A stretch of DNA of 32,853 nt from DASZTV01 sp035548055 (GTDB lineage Bacteria > Actinomycetota > Actinomycetes > JAFAQI01): contig DASZTL010000008.1 in NCBI GenBank assembly GCA_035548055.1, positions 1 through 32,853 of the forward strand, written 5' to 3'. A program made the position numbers and the translations under genes. Shown here piece after piece: positions 24,243 through 32,124 of the stretch. Position 1 is the first letter of the stretch. Each line of letters opens with the position of its first letter. Below the pieces are notes generated by a model that was not told the DNA's origin, ran no database searches, and saw nothing but the letters and a program-made list of their open reading frames with translations.

Positions 24243-25090
24243 CAGACGGTCTGCTCGTCGTCGATAGACGACAGCTCGTCGTCCGCCAGGTCGCCGTACA
24301 GCGGTGCACGTCGTGCCACACGACGGTCGTGCAGCGTGGCGATCAGCACCGCGACACCGTAGAGCAGACACATCGGAACCGAAAGCGCGAGCATGGTGAA
24401 CGGGTCTTGGCTCGGCGTCGCGACCGCCGCAAACACGAAGATGCCGAAGATGACTGCGCGACTCCACCCACGGAGGCGCTCGGCGGGCAGGATCCCGATC
24501 AGGTTGAGCATGACCACCAGCAGCGGCAGTTCGAACGATGCGGCGAAGACGAGCACCATGCCCATGAAGAACGAGAGGTAGTTGTTGAACGGGAGCAGTG
24601 AGGAGATGTCACCGTTCGCGACGCCGAGCAGGAAGTGCAGGCTCTTGGGCAGGGTGAGATACGCGAAGGCCGCACCCATCGCGAAGAGCAGCACCGAGAT
24701 GCTGACAAAGGCCGATGCGTAGCGCCGCTCGTGGCTGTAGAGGCCGGGCGTGATGAACCGCCAGAGCTGGAAGAGCCAGATTGGGCAGGCTGCGAGGACC
24801 CCGGCGTACAGCGACAGCTTCAGTGTGACCGTGAATGGCTCGAGGACGCCGAAGGCGACGAGCTTGCAGCTTCCAGGAAGCGCTCGATACTTGGCGGGCA
24901 GGTCGCAGTAGGGCTGGGAGATGAAGCTCAAGATGTGGCCGTGAAAGACGTAGGCGACGATGGTCGTGATCACGACCGCGATCAGTGAGACGACCACGCG
25001 GTAGCGGAGCTCGGCGAGATGTTCGCCGAGGGTCATCCGGCCGTCGGGCGACCGATCCCGATGCGCCCGCGCCGGGCGCGGCATCCTCAC
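24242..25090 (-). CDS. tatC: Sec-independent translocase TatC
   Basis: 282-residue, six-span receptor of the twin-arginine translocase; binds Tat signal peptides and recruits TatA. Conserved features: MTLGEHLAELRYRVVVSL near the N-terminus, EPFTVTLKLSLYAG, QLWRFITPGLYSHERRY, and the late spans FGIFVFAAVATPSQDPF. GTG 25090 or ATG 25084 could start it. The tail is acidic (DDELSSIDDEQTV). It follows tatA by 33 bp in the same direction. Confidence 0.96.
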   Translation of the reverse strand: MRMPRPARAHRDRSPDGRMTLGEHLAELRYRVVVSLIAVVITTIVAYVFHGHILSFISQPYCDLPAKYRALPGSCKLVAFGVLEPFTVTLKLSLYAGVLAACPIWLFQLWRFITPGLYSHERRYASAFVSISVLLFAMGAAFAYLTLPKSLHFLLGVANGDISSLLPFNNYLSFFMGMVLVFAASFELPLLVVMLNLIGILPAERLRGWSRAVIFGIFVFAAVATPSQDPFTMLALSVPMCLLYGVAVLIATLHDRRVARRAPLYGDLADDELSSIDDEQTV

Positions 25091-25123
25091 CGGCTTGAAG
25101 GACTAGAGACTGCGGCGCTTGGG

Positions 25124-25357
25124 CTAGCTGGGAGAGGTGGTCTGCTCGGCGCTCTTCGCCTCCGCGTTGACCGGTTGAGCCGTCGCCAGCTCAGCGGGAG
25201 CAGCCGGCTTGTCGTCCTCGTGGAGGCCCTTGATCTCGGTCTTCATGATGCGCATCGAGCGTCCCAGCGAACGAGCCGCGTCGGGGAGCTTCTTCGAGCC
25301 GAAGAGCACGAGAATGACAACGGCGATGATGGCGATCTCAGGCCAACCGATGTCCAT
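25124..25357 (-). CDS. tatA: Twin-arginine translocase subunit TatA
   Basis: 77 residues: one N-terminal membrane span (IAIIAVVILVLFGSKKLPD, with the signature FGxKKLP), an amphipathic helix AARSLGRSMRIMKTEIKG, and an unstructured acidic/Ala-rich tail. TatA oligomers form the pore-like assembly with TatC. ATG 25357 with GAGAGG upstream. No tatB is in the window; in many actinobacteria it lies elsewhere. Confidence 0.96.
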   Translation of the reverse strand: MDIGWPEIAIIAVVILVLFGSKKLPDAARSLGRSMRIMKTEIKGLHEDDKPAAPAELATAQPVNAEAKSAEQTTSPS

Positions 25358-25409
25358 GGTCAGGTCCTCTCGTCGAATCCCCGGTGGTGGGAATTCCGTG
25401 GTTGCCAGT

Positions 25410-25613
25410 CTACGCCCGGCTGTCGCCCGTAGACGCCCTGCGACCTTGGGCTGCCTGCTCGCGGGACAACTGCTCGGTGGCTGCGGCGATCTTCTCCCCC
25501 GCAGTCTTCACGTCGCGGGCGAGCTCGCGTACCTGGCGGTAGAGCCGGAAGCCGACTGCGCCGAGCACGGCGATCCCGAGAACGCCGATCCCGACGTAGA
25601 ACGCCACCCACAC
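25410..25613 (-). CDS. 67-residue membrane protein with coiled-coil tail
   Basis: From GTG 25613: a membrane span (VAFYVGIGVLGIAVLGAVGF) then a helical, charged stretch LYRQVRELARDVKTAGEKIA, ending in a polar tail. TACGCT on the minus strand lies 7 nt before the GTG (leaderless). GTG 25607 is also possible. It is a common small companion of tatA in actinobacteria; function unknown. The longer in-frame ORF to 25811 overlaps the next gene and is rejected. Confidence 0.75.
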   Translation of the reverse strand: MWVAFYVGIGVLGIAVLGAVGFRLYRQVRELARDVKTAGEKIAAATEQLSREQAAQGRRASTGDSRA

Positions 25614-25620
25614 ACTGTGA

Positions 25621-25626
25621 AGCGTA
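25621..25626 (-). promoter_or_regulatory. -10 element for the small membrane protein gene
   Basis: TACGCT on the minus strand ends 7 nt before GTG 25613, in the gap between this gene and the zinc-ribbon gene; it may also transcribe tatA and tatC. Confidence 0.45.
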
Positions 25627-25656
25627 GGGGGTGCGTCGCCACCGCGTCGTGAAGTC

Positions 25657-25989
25657 CTAGCGGTGGGCAGGGGCGGTCGCGCGCGCCGCCAGCATGTCGT
25701 CGCCCGTGAGCTGAAGCAGGAAGTCGAGCAGATCGTCGTAGGTGAGCTGCGAGCCGGCCTTGGGCTCGAGTGCCTCGGCTGGAACATCCCAGACCTCGGC
25801 CTCCACCCCACCGGACATCAGCAACGACACGATGTGATCGTCGGCGGGCTTACGGATGGTCTCGACGCACGACGGGCACGTGAACGTGTAGTACGACAGC
25901 TGACCGTGGCTGCAGACGCGCAGCCGGATGTCATCGCTGGTCAGCTCGACCTCGCCGCAGCTGGGGCACGAAGCCTTGATGGTTGTCAC
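25657..25989 (-). CDS. Conserved actinobacterial zinc-ribbon protein
   Basis: 110 residues. CPSCG near the N-terminus and CPSC in the middle (with CSHG between) form a zinc ribbon; the C-terminal part is helical (LTYDDLLDFLLQL). GTG 25989. Seen next to pafC/tatA in actinobacteria, function unknown to me. Its last codons are 43 bp from the next gene start. Confidence 0.8.
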   Translation of the reverse strand: MTTIKASCPSCGEVELTSDDIRLRVCSHGQLSYYTFTCPSCVETIRKPADDHIVSLLMSGGVEAEVWDVPAEALEPKAGSQLTYDDLLDFLLQLTGDDMLAARATAPAHR

Positions 25990-26007
25990 GGCCGCCGTCC
26001 TTCACTC

Positions 26008-26034
26008 ATCACCACCACCTGGGCGGGTGGTGAT
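26008..26034 (-). terminator. Perfect 9-bp hairpin after pafC
   Basis: ATCACCACC (26008-26016) and GGTGGTGAT (26026-26034) pair exactly over a 9-nt loop. It lies 54 bp after the pafC stop on the minus strand and 19 bp before the next gene's start, so it may terminate pafBC transcription or act as the leader of the zinc-ribbon gene. No T-tract. Confidence 0.55.
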
Positions 26035-26087
26035 ACCTCACTTTCGGCAGGAAGAACGCTCGCCTTGACGTGAAGTTCTCGTCAGAT

Positions 26088-27041
26088 CTAGACGCCGTAC
26101 GCTACGAGGGCAGCAATCGCCGCATCCCGGACTTGCCGGGCAAGATCGGGTGGATCGGTCAACCGGGCGACGCCGGCCAGACCAAGCGCTAGTCGCCGCG
26201 CCCAAGCATCGTCCCGGGAGCGGAGCTTGACGACGAGTCCACCGTCGCCGCGTTCCTCGACCACTTCGCATTGGTAGTAGTCGGCGGCCCACCGCGCGGC
26301 GGGATCCAACGAGAAGGTCACGAGCCGGTCTTCGGCGGATGGCGTGAACAGCTCGGTGTCGAAAGCCCGGGCGCGGATCTCGTCGGGAACAACGATCGCG
26401 TCGTCGAGCAGCTTCGCCTCGAGGACGCGATCGAGCCGGAAGGTGCGCAGGTCCTCAACCGCGTGGCACCATCCCGACAGGTAGGCAGTCGCATCACTGG
26501 TGAACAGTCGGATCGGGTCCACATCGCGTTCGGTCGCTTCGTCGCGTGCCGGCACCCAATAGCGAAGATGCACTCGGCGCGACTGAGCGACTGCATCGGT
26601 GATCGTCGTGACGACCTCGGGGTTGGCGGCGTTCACCGGCGCGACGACGACCTTGTCCGCGGCGGGGACGCCACCTGCGGCGCTCTCGAGCTTGGCGAGC
26701 GCGCGATCGATCGCGGCGGTCGAGACGATCCCGGGGACGCCGGCGAGCGCGCGTAGCGCGGCGATGAGGGCGAGTGCTTCGTCAGGCGTGATGCGCAACG
26801 GGCGTTCGATCGTCTCGGCGTTGGACAGCGTGACCCGGTCACCCCGCCACTCGACGTCGATCAAGTCCCCAGGTCCGTACCCGGGCAGTCCACACATCCA
26901 GAGCAGGTTCACGTCGGCACGGATCTGGGCCTCGGTGACCTCGAACTCGCGCGCGACCTCGGCGACGGACGAGTCCGGGTGTGAGAGCAGCCACGGAACC
27001 AACGCGAGGAGGCGCGGCAGGTGGTCGGTCGCGCCGCTCAT
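26088..27041 (-). CDS. pafC: WYL-domain transcription factor PafC
   Basis: 317 residues: N-terminal HTH (LPRLLALVPWLLSHPDSS, VAEVAREFEVTEAQIRAD), a central WYL domain (VHLRYWVPARDEATERDVDP, AYLSGWCHAVEDLRTFRLDR) and a C-terminal WCX-type extension. With PafB it activates the RecA/LexA-independent DNA-damage response in mycobacteria, probably sensing nucleic acid via WYL. ATG 27041 overlaps the pafB stop by 4 bp (ATGA), so the partners are made together. Confidence 0.94.
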   Translation of the reverse strand: MSGATDHLPRLLALVPWLLSHPDSSVAEVAREFEVTEAQIRADVNLLWMCGLPGYGPGDLIDVEWRGDRVTLSNAETIERPLRITPDEALALIAALRALAGVPGIVSTAAIDRALAKLESAAGGVPAADKVVVAPVNAANPEVVTTITDAVAQSRRVHLRYWVPARDEATERDVDPIRLFTSDATAYLSGWCHAVEDLRTFRLDRVLEAKLLDDAIVVPDEIRARAFDTELFTPSAEDRLVTFSLDPAARWAADYYQCEVVEERGDGGLVVKLRSRDDAWARRLALGLAGVARLTDPPDLARQVRDAAIAALVAYGV

Positions 27042-27991
27042 GCCTCAGCCAGCTTCTGCAGTCGGTTCACGATGGCATCGCGTGCTTCCGGTGGCGACAG
27101 GATGACGGCGTCACTGCCGTAGGACAGCACCTGCTCGGCGAGCCGATGGGGGTCGGGGCAGGGCACGGTGACGACGTCCCAGCCGTCGCCGTCGTCCGCG
27201 ACATCGATGGTCAGCCGGCGAAGCCCCATCGCTCGGTCGTGGCGCACCTTCACTCGCGCGAGTGTCTCGCTCTGCGGTGCGTCCATCGAGGAGACGAGTG
27301 CGACCAGATCGACGCCCTCAGGGATCGTCACCGACCCCGGCTTGCCGTCGACGATCGGGTCGCCCACGACTCGAGACAGCCGGAATGCGCGCGACGCTTT
27401 GCGGTCGAGATCGTGCCCGACCAGATACCACCGACCGCGCCAGCACACGACCCCCCAGGGTTCGACCTTGCGTGCCGCGGGCTCGGGGTCGTTCGCACCG
27501 CGGTAGGAGAACTTCAGCCGCTTGCCCTCACGAAGTGCCTCATGGACGGCGGGCAGTCCCGCGCCACCGGCGCCGAGCCGGGGCTGGAGGCCCTCCGGCA
27601 ACGGGGTGAGCTCGACCCCGGCGGCTTCGAGCTTGCGCAGCGTGCGCGCCGCCGTCGCGCCCTGCGACGCCGATGACAGCATCCGAGCGGCGAGGCCCAG
27701 CGCGGCGGCCTCGTCCGGCTCCAGCCGGACCTCTGGCAGGGCGTAGTCCGAGCGCGGGATCCGGTACCCCTGCTCATCGTCGAAGTGGCTGTGCGAACCG
27801 ACCTCTAGCGGGATGCCGAGATCACGAAGGTCCTCCTTGTCGCGCTCGAACATCCGCTTGAAGGCCTCGTCGGACGGCGCCTCCGCGTAGCCGGGGATGA
27901 TCTCCCGCAACCGTTCGGCCGTCAGGTAGGCGCGGGTGTGCAGCAGGCAGATGACGAGGTTCATCAGCCGTTCGGTGCGCTCCGCTGCCAT
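27038..27991 (-). CDS. pafB: WYL-domain transcription factor PafB
   Basis: 317 residues from ATG 27991. Winged HTH with MAAERTERLMNLVICLLHTR and ERLREIIPGY, then the WYL domain with the eponymous WYL in GRWYLVGHDLDRKASRAFRL, then WCX. TAGCGT on the minus strand 8 nt before the ATG indicates a leaderless transcript; the longer frame to 28033 runs past it and is rejected. Forms the PafBC heterodimer. Divergent from the DUF3866 gene with 54 bp between starts. Confidence 0.94.
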   Translation of the reverse strand: MAAERTERLMNLVICLLHTRAYLTAERLREIIPGYAEAPSDEAFKRMFERDKEDLRDLGIPLEVGSHSHFDDEQGYRIPRSDYALPEVRLEPDEAAALGLAARMLSSASQGATAARTLRKLEAAGVELTPLPEGLQPRLGAGGAGLPAVHEALREGKRLKFSYRGANDPEPAARKVEPWGVVCWRGRWYLVGHDLDRKASRAFRLSRVVGDPIVDGKPGSVTIPEGVDLVALVSSMDAPQSETLARVKVRHDRAMGLRRLTIDVADDGDGWDVVTVPCPDPHRLAEQVLSYGSDAVILSPPEARDAIVNRLQKLAEA

Positions 27992-27999
27992 GGCCGATG

Positions 28000-28005
28000 A
28001 CGCTA
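28000..28005 (-). promoter_or_regulatory. -10 element for leaderless pafBC
   Basis: TAGCGT on the minus strand, 8 nt before ATG 27991. Confidence 0.5.
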
Positions 28006-28032
28006 CCGCCCGCGCGGGCGTGAGCGGCCACA

Positions 28033-28038
28033 TAGGCT
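28033..28038 (+). promoter_or_regulatory. -10 element for the DUF3866 gene
   Basis: TAGGCT ends 7 nt before GTG 28046, a leaderless spacing. The two divergent -10 elements here are only about 30 bp apart. Confidence 0.5.
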
Positions 28039-28045
28039 CCGGCGC

Positions 28046-29116
28046 GTGATCAGGTGGCGCGACGGGAACGTCTCCGCCGTCGTACGCCGCCGGGCCGGCG
28101 CGATCGAGCTGAAAGTGGCGACCAGCGACGGGACGATCGACGCGATCGCCTATCCGCAGCTGGTGGGCGAGCCGGAGGTCGGTGACCGGGTCCTGCTCAA
28201 CACCACGGCGATCGCGCTCGGCCTCGGCACCGGCGGCTTCGCAATGGTGGTGGCGATCCCGGACCGGCTACCGGCCGACCGCGACGAGCCGGGCCATGTG
28301 GTCAAGGCACGCTACACACCTCTGCAGGCCACGGTGCTCGCCGTGGACGAGCAGGACTCACCCGCACACGCGATCCTGCGGGATGCGGACTCGATCGACG
28401 GCATGCCGGTCGTGGTCGCAGACCTTCACTCGGCGTTGCCGCCGATCCTCGCGGGATTACGGGAGGGGGGGCGCACGCCGCGCGTCGTGTACGTGATGAC
28501 CGATGGCGGCGCGCTGCCACTCGCGTTCTCGCGATCGGTAGGCGAGTTGCGGGACGCGGGCTGGTTGGCGGCGACCGTGACGGTCGGGCAGGCGTTCGGC
28601 GCTGATGTCGAGGCGGTGACACTGCACTCCGGGCTGCTGGCCGCGCGGCATGTGCTCGACGCCGACGTGGTCATCGTCACCCAAGGCCCGGGGAATCTCG
28701 GCACCGGCACCCGGTGGGGGTTCAGCGGGGTCGCCAGCGGCGAGGCGGTCAACGCGACCGCGGTGCTCGGCGGCCGGCCGGTCGCGGCGCTGCGCATCAG
28801 TGCGGCGGACCCGCGCGAACGTCACCGAGGGGTCTCGCATCACTCCCTGACCGCCCTGGGGCGGGTCGCACTGGCACCCGCGGACATCGCCGTACCGGCG
28901 TTGACCGGCGATCTCGGCGTCACCGTCACGGCGGCGGTATCGGCGCTGTCGCCGCCGCATCGGCTCGTGACGGTGGCGGTCGACGGTCTGCGTGACGCGG
29001 TGGCCGCGGCACCGGTGAAGGCCTCGTCGATGGGTCGCGGTCTCGATGCGGACGAGGCGTACTTCGTGGGATGCGCCGCCGCCGGCCGCCACACCGCCAC
29101 CCTCCTACCCCCGTGA
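28046..29116 (+). CDS. DUF3866 family protein
   Basis: 356 residues, recognised as DUF3866 from MIRWRDGNVSAVV at the start, KARYTPLQATVLAVDEQDSP, and VIVTQGPGNLGTGTRWGFSG. Cytosolic, with no membrane segment. Function is not known to me; conserved position between pafB and pafA in actinobacteria suggests a link to proteasome or stress biology, which is inference. GTG 28046 is leaderless. Its stop is 16 bp from the convergent pafA stop. Confidence 0.88.
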   Translation: MIRWRDGNVSAVVRRRAGAIELKVATSDGTIDAIAYPQLVGEPEVGDRVLLNTTAIALGLGTGGFAMVVAIPDRLPADRDEPGHVVKARYTPLQATVLAVDEQDSPAHAILRDADSIDGMPVVVADLHSALPPILAGLREGGRTPRVVYVMTDGGALPLAFSRSVGELRDAGWLAATVTVGQAFGADVEAVTLHSGLLAARHVLDADVVIVTQGPGNLGTGTRWGFSGVASGEAVNATAVLGGRPVAALRISAADPRERHRGVSHHSLTALGRVALAPADIAVPALTGDLGVTVTAAVSALSPPHRLVTVAVDGLRDAVAAAPVKASSMGRGLDADEAYFVGCAAAGRHTATLLPP

Positions 29117-29132
29117 TCACGGCGGGTTGGGG

Positions 29133-30491
29133 CTACATGCTGGCGATGAGCTTCTCGACTCTGTCGTCGACAGCGCGGAACGGGTCCTTGCAAAGCACGG
29201 TGCGCTGCGCCTGGTCGTTCAGCTTGAGATGCACCCAGTCCACGGTGAAGTCCCGGCGCTTCTCCTGCGCCTTGCGGATGAAGTCGCCGCGCAGCCGCGC
29301 CCGGGTGGTTTGAGGTGGGACCGACTTGGCTTCGAAGATTCGCAGATCCGATGTGACGCGATCGACCGCTCCGTGGCGCTCGAGAAGGTAGTAGAGCCCG
29401 CGCCGACGGTTGACGTCGTGGTAGGTCAGGTCGAGCTGCGCGATCCGCGGCGATGACAGCGCGAGGCCGTGCTTCGCGCGGTAGCGCTCGATCAGCTGAT
29501 GCTTGATCACCCAGTCGATCTCCCGGTCGACGAGGCTGAGATCCTGCGTCTCGACCGCCTTCAGCGTGCGTTCCCAGAGCTCGAGGACCCGGGTGCTGGT
29601 CTCGTCTCCGCCGCGGCGCTCGACGAAGTCGCGCGCCTTCATGAAGTACTCCTGCTGGATGTCAAGCGCGCTTGCCTCGCGGCCGTTGGCGAGCTTGACG
29701 GTACGACGGCCGGTGACGTCATGGCTGATCTCACGGATCGCCCGGATCGCGTTCTCGAGAGTGAGGTCGCGCATCACGACACCGGCCTCGATCATGCGCA
29801 GGACGAGGTCCGTCGTACCGATCTTCAACAGCGTCGTGGTCTCGGACATGTTGCTGTCCCCGACGATGACGTGCAACCGGCGGAAGCGTTCCGCGTCGGC
29901 GTGCGGCTCGTCGCGGGTGTTGATGATCGGCCGGCTTCGGGTGGTCGCCGACGAGACCCCTTCCCAGATGTGTTCGGCGCGCTGGCTGACGCAGTACACG
30001 GCTCCTCGCGGCGTCAGCAGCACCTTGCCGGCTCCACAGATGATCTGTCGCGTCACGAGAAACGGGATGAGGACGTCCGCGAGGCGGCTGAACTCGCCAT
30101 GGCGGCCGACAAGGTAGTTCTCGTGGCAGCCGTAGGAGTTGCCCGCCGAGTCCGTGTTGTTCTTGAACAGGTAGATGTCGCCCGCGATGCCTTCCTCGCG
30201 AAGCCGCCGCTCGGCGTCCATCAGGAGGCCCTCGAGGGTTCGCTCCCCCGCCTTGTCGTGCGTGACGAGCTCGACCACGCTGTCGCACTCGGGCGTGGCG
30301 TACTCCGGGTGCGATCCGACGTCGAGGTACAGCCGGGCCCCGTTCTTCAGGAAGACGTTGCTGCTTCTGCCCCATGACACCACCCGGCGGAACAGGTACC
30401 GAGCGACCTCGTCCGGCGAGAGCCGCCGCTGGCCGCGGAACGTGCACGTCACGCCGTACTCGTTCTCGAGCCCGTAGATGCGCCGCTCCAT
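29133..30491 (-). CDS. pafA: Pup--protein ligase PafA
   Basis: 452 residues, the normal length. It links the C-terminal Glu of Pup to target lysines using ATP. Glutamine-synthetase-like core: MERRIYGLENEYGV (metal-binding Glu), RLYLDVGSHPEYATPE, the NNTDSAGNSYGCHENYL segment, and the C-terminal domain LKLNDQAQRTVLCKDPFRAV. TACAGT 6 nt before ATG 30491 gives a leaderless start. It works with prcB/prcA here; pup, dop and the proteasomal ATPase must lie beyond the window. Confidence 0.97.
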   Translation of the reverse strand: MERRIYGLENEYGVTCTFRGQRRLSPDEVARYLFRRVVSWGRSSNVFLKNGARLYLDVGSHPEYATPECDSVVELVTHDKAGERTLEGLLMDAERRLREEGIAGDIYLFKNNTDSAGNSYGCHENYLVGRHGEFSRLADVLIPFLVTRQIICGAGKVLLTPRGAVYCVSQRAEHIWEGVSSATTRSRPIINTRDEPHADAERFRRLHVIVGDSNMSETTTLLKIGTTDLVLRMIEAGVVMRDLTLENAIRAIREISHDVTGRRTVKLANGREASALDIQQEYFMKARDFVERRGGDETSTRVLELWERTLKAVETQDLSLVDREIDWVIKHQLIERYRAKHGLALSSPRIAQLDLTYHDVNRRRGLYYLLERHGAVDRVTSDLRIFEAKSVPPQTTRARLRGDFIRKAQEKRRDFTVDWVHLKLNDQAQRTVLCKDPFRAVDDRVEKLIASM

Positions 30492-30497
30492 GAAGGG

Positions 30498-30503
30498 ACT
30501 GTA
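30498..30503 (-). promoter_or_regulatory. -10 element for leaderless pafA
   Basis: TACAGT on the minus strand, 6 nt before ATG 30491. Confidence 0.5.
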
Positions 30504-30622
30504 CGGCGGCAGTCGACGCGCCGGATGAAGCCGCGTTGCCCAGACCTGGGCGTTTCGGGGCAGGATGTTGGCTGGGGGAACACGAAAGTGACCTGAGTCA
30601 CAACGAGATTCGGGAGGTGGAC

Positions 30623-31396
30623 GTGGCGCGCCAGCCAGCGCGACGTGTCCTCGGCGCGGCGCTCTCAGTCGCCACGCTGATGCCGTTCATCGCCGGGTTG
30701 CCGGACGCCGGCGCCGCGGTCGCGAAGACCATTCACCCCGGCGTGGCCGTCAATTACGGCGACGTCACCTGCACCGTGGGCGCGGTCCTTCGGGCGGGGC
30801 ACCGGGTGTTCCTTGCGGTTCCGGCGTCGTGCGGCGGGATCGCCCTCGGCAAGGCCGACCAAGACGGTTGCTCCTCGCCGCAGACCCCCGTCGGCTCGCC
30901 CGTGTCCATCCAGGGCGCCAAGCACCGGGGTCGCCTCGTGTACAGCTCCCACAGCCAGATGCAACTGCGCGGGGACGTCAACCCGAGTCGCTGTTACTAC
31001 AACGACCTGGCGTTGGTACGGGTCAATCGGCACGATCGCGCTCGGGTCAGTGCCGCCATCCCTGGCGTTGGCGTGCCGAGCCGGGTCGTTGCGAAGCTGC
31101 CATCCAACGGCTCAGCGCTTCGGGTCGGTGCCACCTCGGCGGAGGCCGGTGCCACGCATCGCAACGGCTGGGAGCTCGATCTGAGCAGTCCGACAGCGAT
31201 GTGGAAGAAGGCCGACTGCGGTTCGCCGGTCACGATCGGGAAGCGGCTCGTGGGCATGCTGCTCGTGCTGCCCAAGGGCCCGATCCCGGGCGCGCCGGTG
31301 GCGCAGGCAGCCGCGCAGACCTACAACCTGTCCCGGGCGATCAAGTACCTGCGGACGACGCCGCACTTCCACCACGCGCACGTGGTCCGCCGCTAG
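30623..31396 (+). CDS. Secreted trypsin-fold-like protein lacking a normal triad
   Basis: From GTG 30623 (GGAGG at 30613-30617), 257 residues. An N-terminal signal peptide ends around DAGAAVA. The remainder resembles a chymotrypsin-fold protease by pattern: VTCTVGAVLRAGHRVFLAVP with PASC where TAGHC is usual, NDLALVRV where the catalytic Asp lies, and KADCGSPV where GDSGSPV holds the serine. So His appears replaced by Ser and Ser by Cys; either it is a non-catalytic relative or a disulfide-rich wall protein. The fold assignment is inference. It is on the opposite strand between pafA and prcA and its stop abuts the prcA stop exactly. Confidence 0.7.
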   Translation: MARQPARRVLGAALSVATLMPFIAGLPDAGAAVAKTIHPGVAVNYGDVTCTVGAVLRAGHRVFLAVPASCGGIALGKADQDGCSSPQTPVGSPVSIQGAKHRGRLVYSSHSQMQLRGDVNPSRCYYNDLALVRVNRHDRARVSAAIPGVGVPSRVVAKLPSNGSALRVGATSAEAGATHRNGWELDLSSPTAMWKKADCGSPVTIGKRLVGMLLVLPKGPIPGAPVAQAAAQTYNLSRAIKYLRTTPHFHHAHVVRR

Positions 31397-32092
31397 TCAG
31401 CCGGCAAGGATCTCGGCGACGGCGGTGTCGTTGAGGCGGCGGAAGGTACGACGGGGGCGGGTGCGATCGAGAACCGCGACCTCGAGAGCGTTAGCGGCGA
31501 TCTCCCGGGTCTCACCGTCGACCCCGGCGAGGCTGGCCACCGCTAAGCGGAGTGCGGCGCCGAGGTCCATGTCGTCGGTCCGCCCCTCTCGAAGTGCAGT
31601 GCCGATCTCGTCGGCTGAGGCGCCCATGACGACGATGCCTTCCTCATCCGCGACGCTGCCGTCATAGGTGAGGCGGTAGAGCTGGTCGGCCGCCGGCGTC
31701 TCCCCCACCTCGGCAACGGTCAGCTCGACCTCGAACGGCTTCTCACCGCCACTGGAGAAGATCGTGCCGAGGATCTGGGCGTAGGTGTTCGCGAGGGCCC
31801 GACCGGTGACATCCCGGCGGTCGTAGGAGTAGCCGCGAAGGTCCGCCATGCGAACCCCTGCGACCCGGAGATTCTCGAACTCGTTGTACTTGCCGACAGC
31901 GGCGAAGCCGATCCGGTCGTAGATCTCCGAGATCTTGTGCAGCGCGCTCGATGGGTTCTCGGTGACGAAGAGGATACCGCCGCCGTAGCTCATGACGAGG
32001 ACGGCCCGACCGCGTGCGATGCCCTTCCGCGCGTAGTCCGCGCGGTCCTTCATCACCTGCTCGGGTGAGACGTAGCCGAAGGGCATCGTCAT
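31397..32092 (-). CDS. prcA: Proteasome alpha subunit PrcA
   Basis: 231 residues. Alpha subunits form the gated outer rings of the 20S core and have no catalytic Thr. Visible: MTMPFGYVSPEQVMKDRADY (gating N-terminus), RGRAVLVMSYGGGILFVTEN, GYSYDRRDVTGRALANTYAQ, DGSVADEEGIVVMG. ATG 32092 is chosen, ATG 32086 being possible. It is 32 bp downstream of prcB in the same direction, so the two subunits are co-transcribed. Confidence 0.97.
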   Translation of the reverse strand: MTMPFGYVSPEQVMKDRADYARKGIARGRAVLVMSYGGGILFVTENPSSALHKISEIYDRIGFAAVGKYNEFENLRVAGVRMADLRGYSYDRRDVTGRALANTYAQILGTIFSSGGEKPFEVELTVAEVGETPAADQLYRLTYDGSVADEEGIVVMGASADEIGTALREGRTDDMDLGAALRLAVASLAGVDGETREIAANALEVAVLDRTRPRRTFRRLNDTAVAEILAG

Positions 32093-32124
32093 CGCTGGTC
32101 GGAGTCCTCTCTGAGTTTCTGTCT

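Noticed and set aside
25360..25611. An 83-residue Arg-rich minus-strand frame
   Set aside because: Shadow frame of the 67-residue membrane protein gene, which has a proper membrane span and a leaderless promoter.
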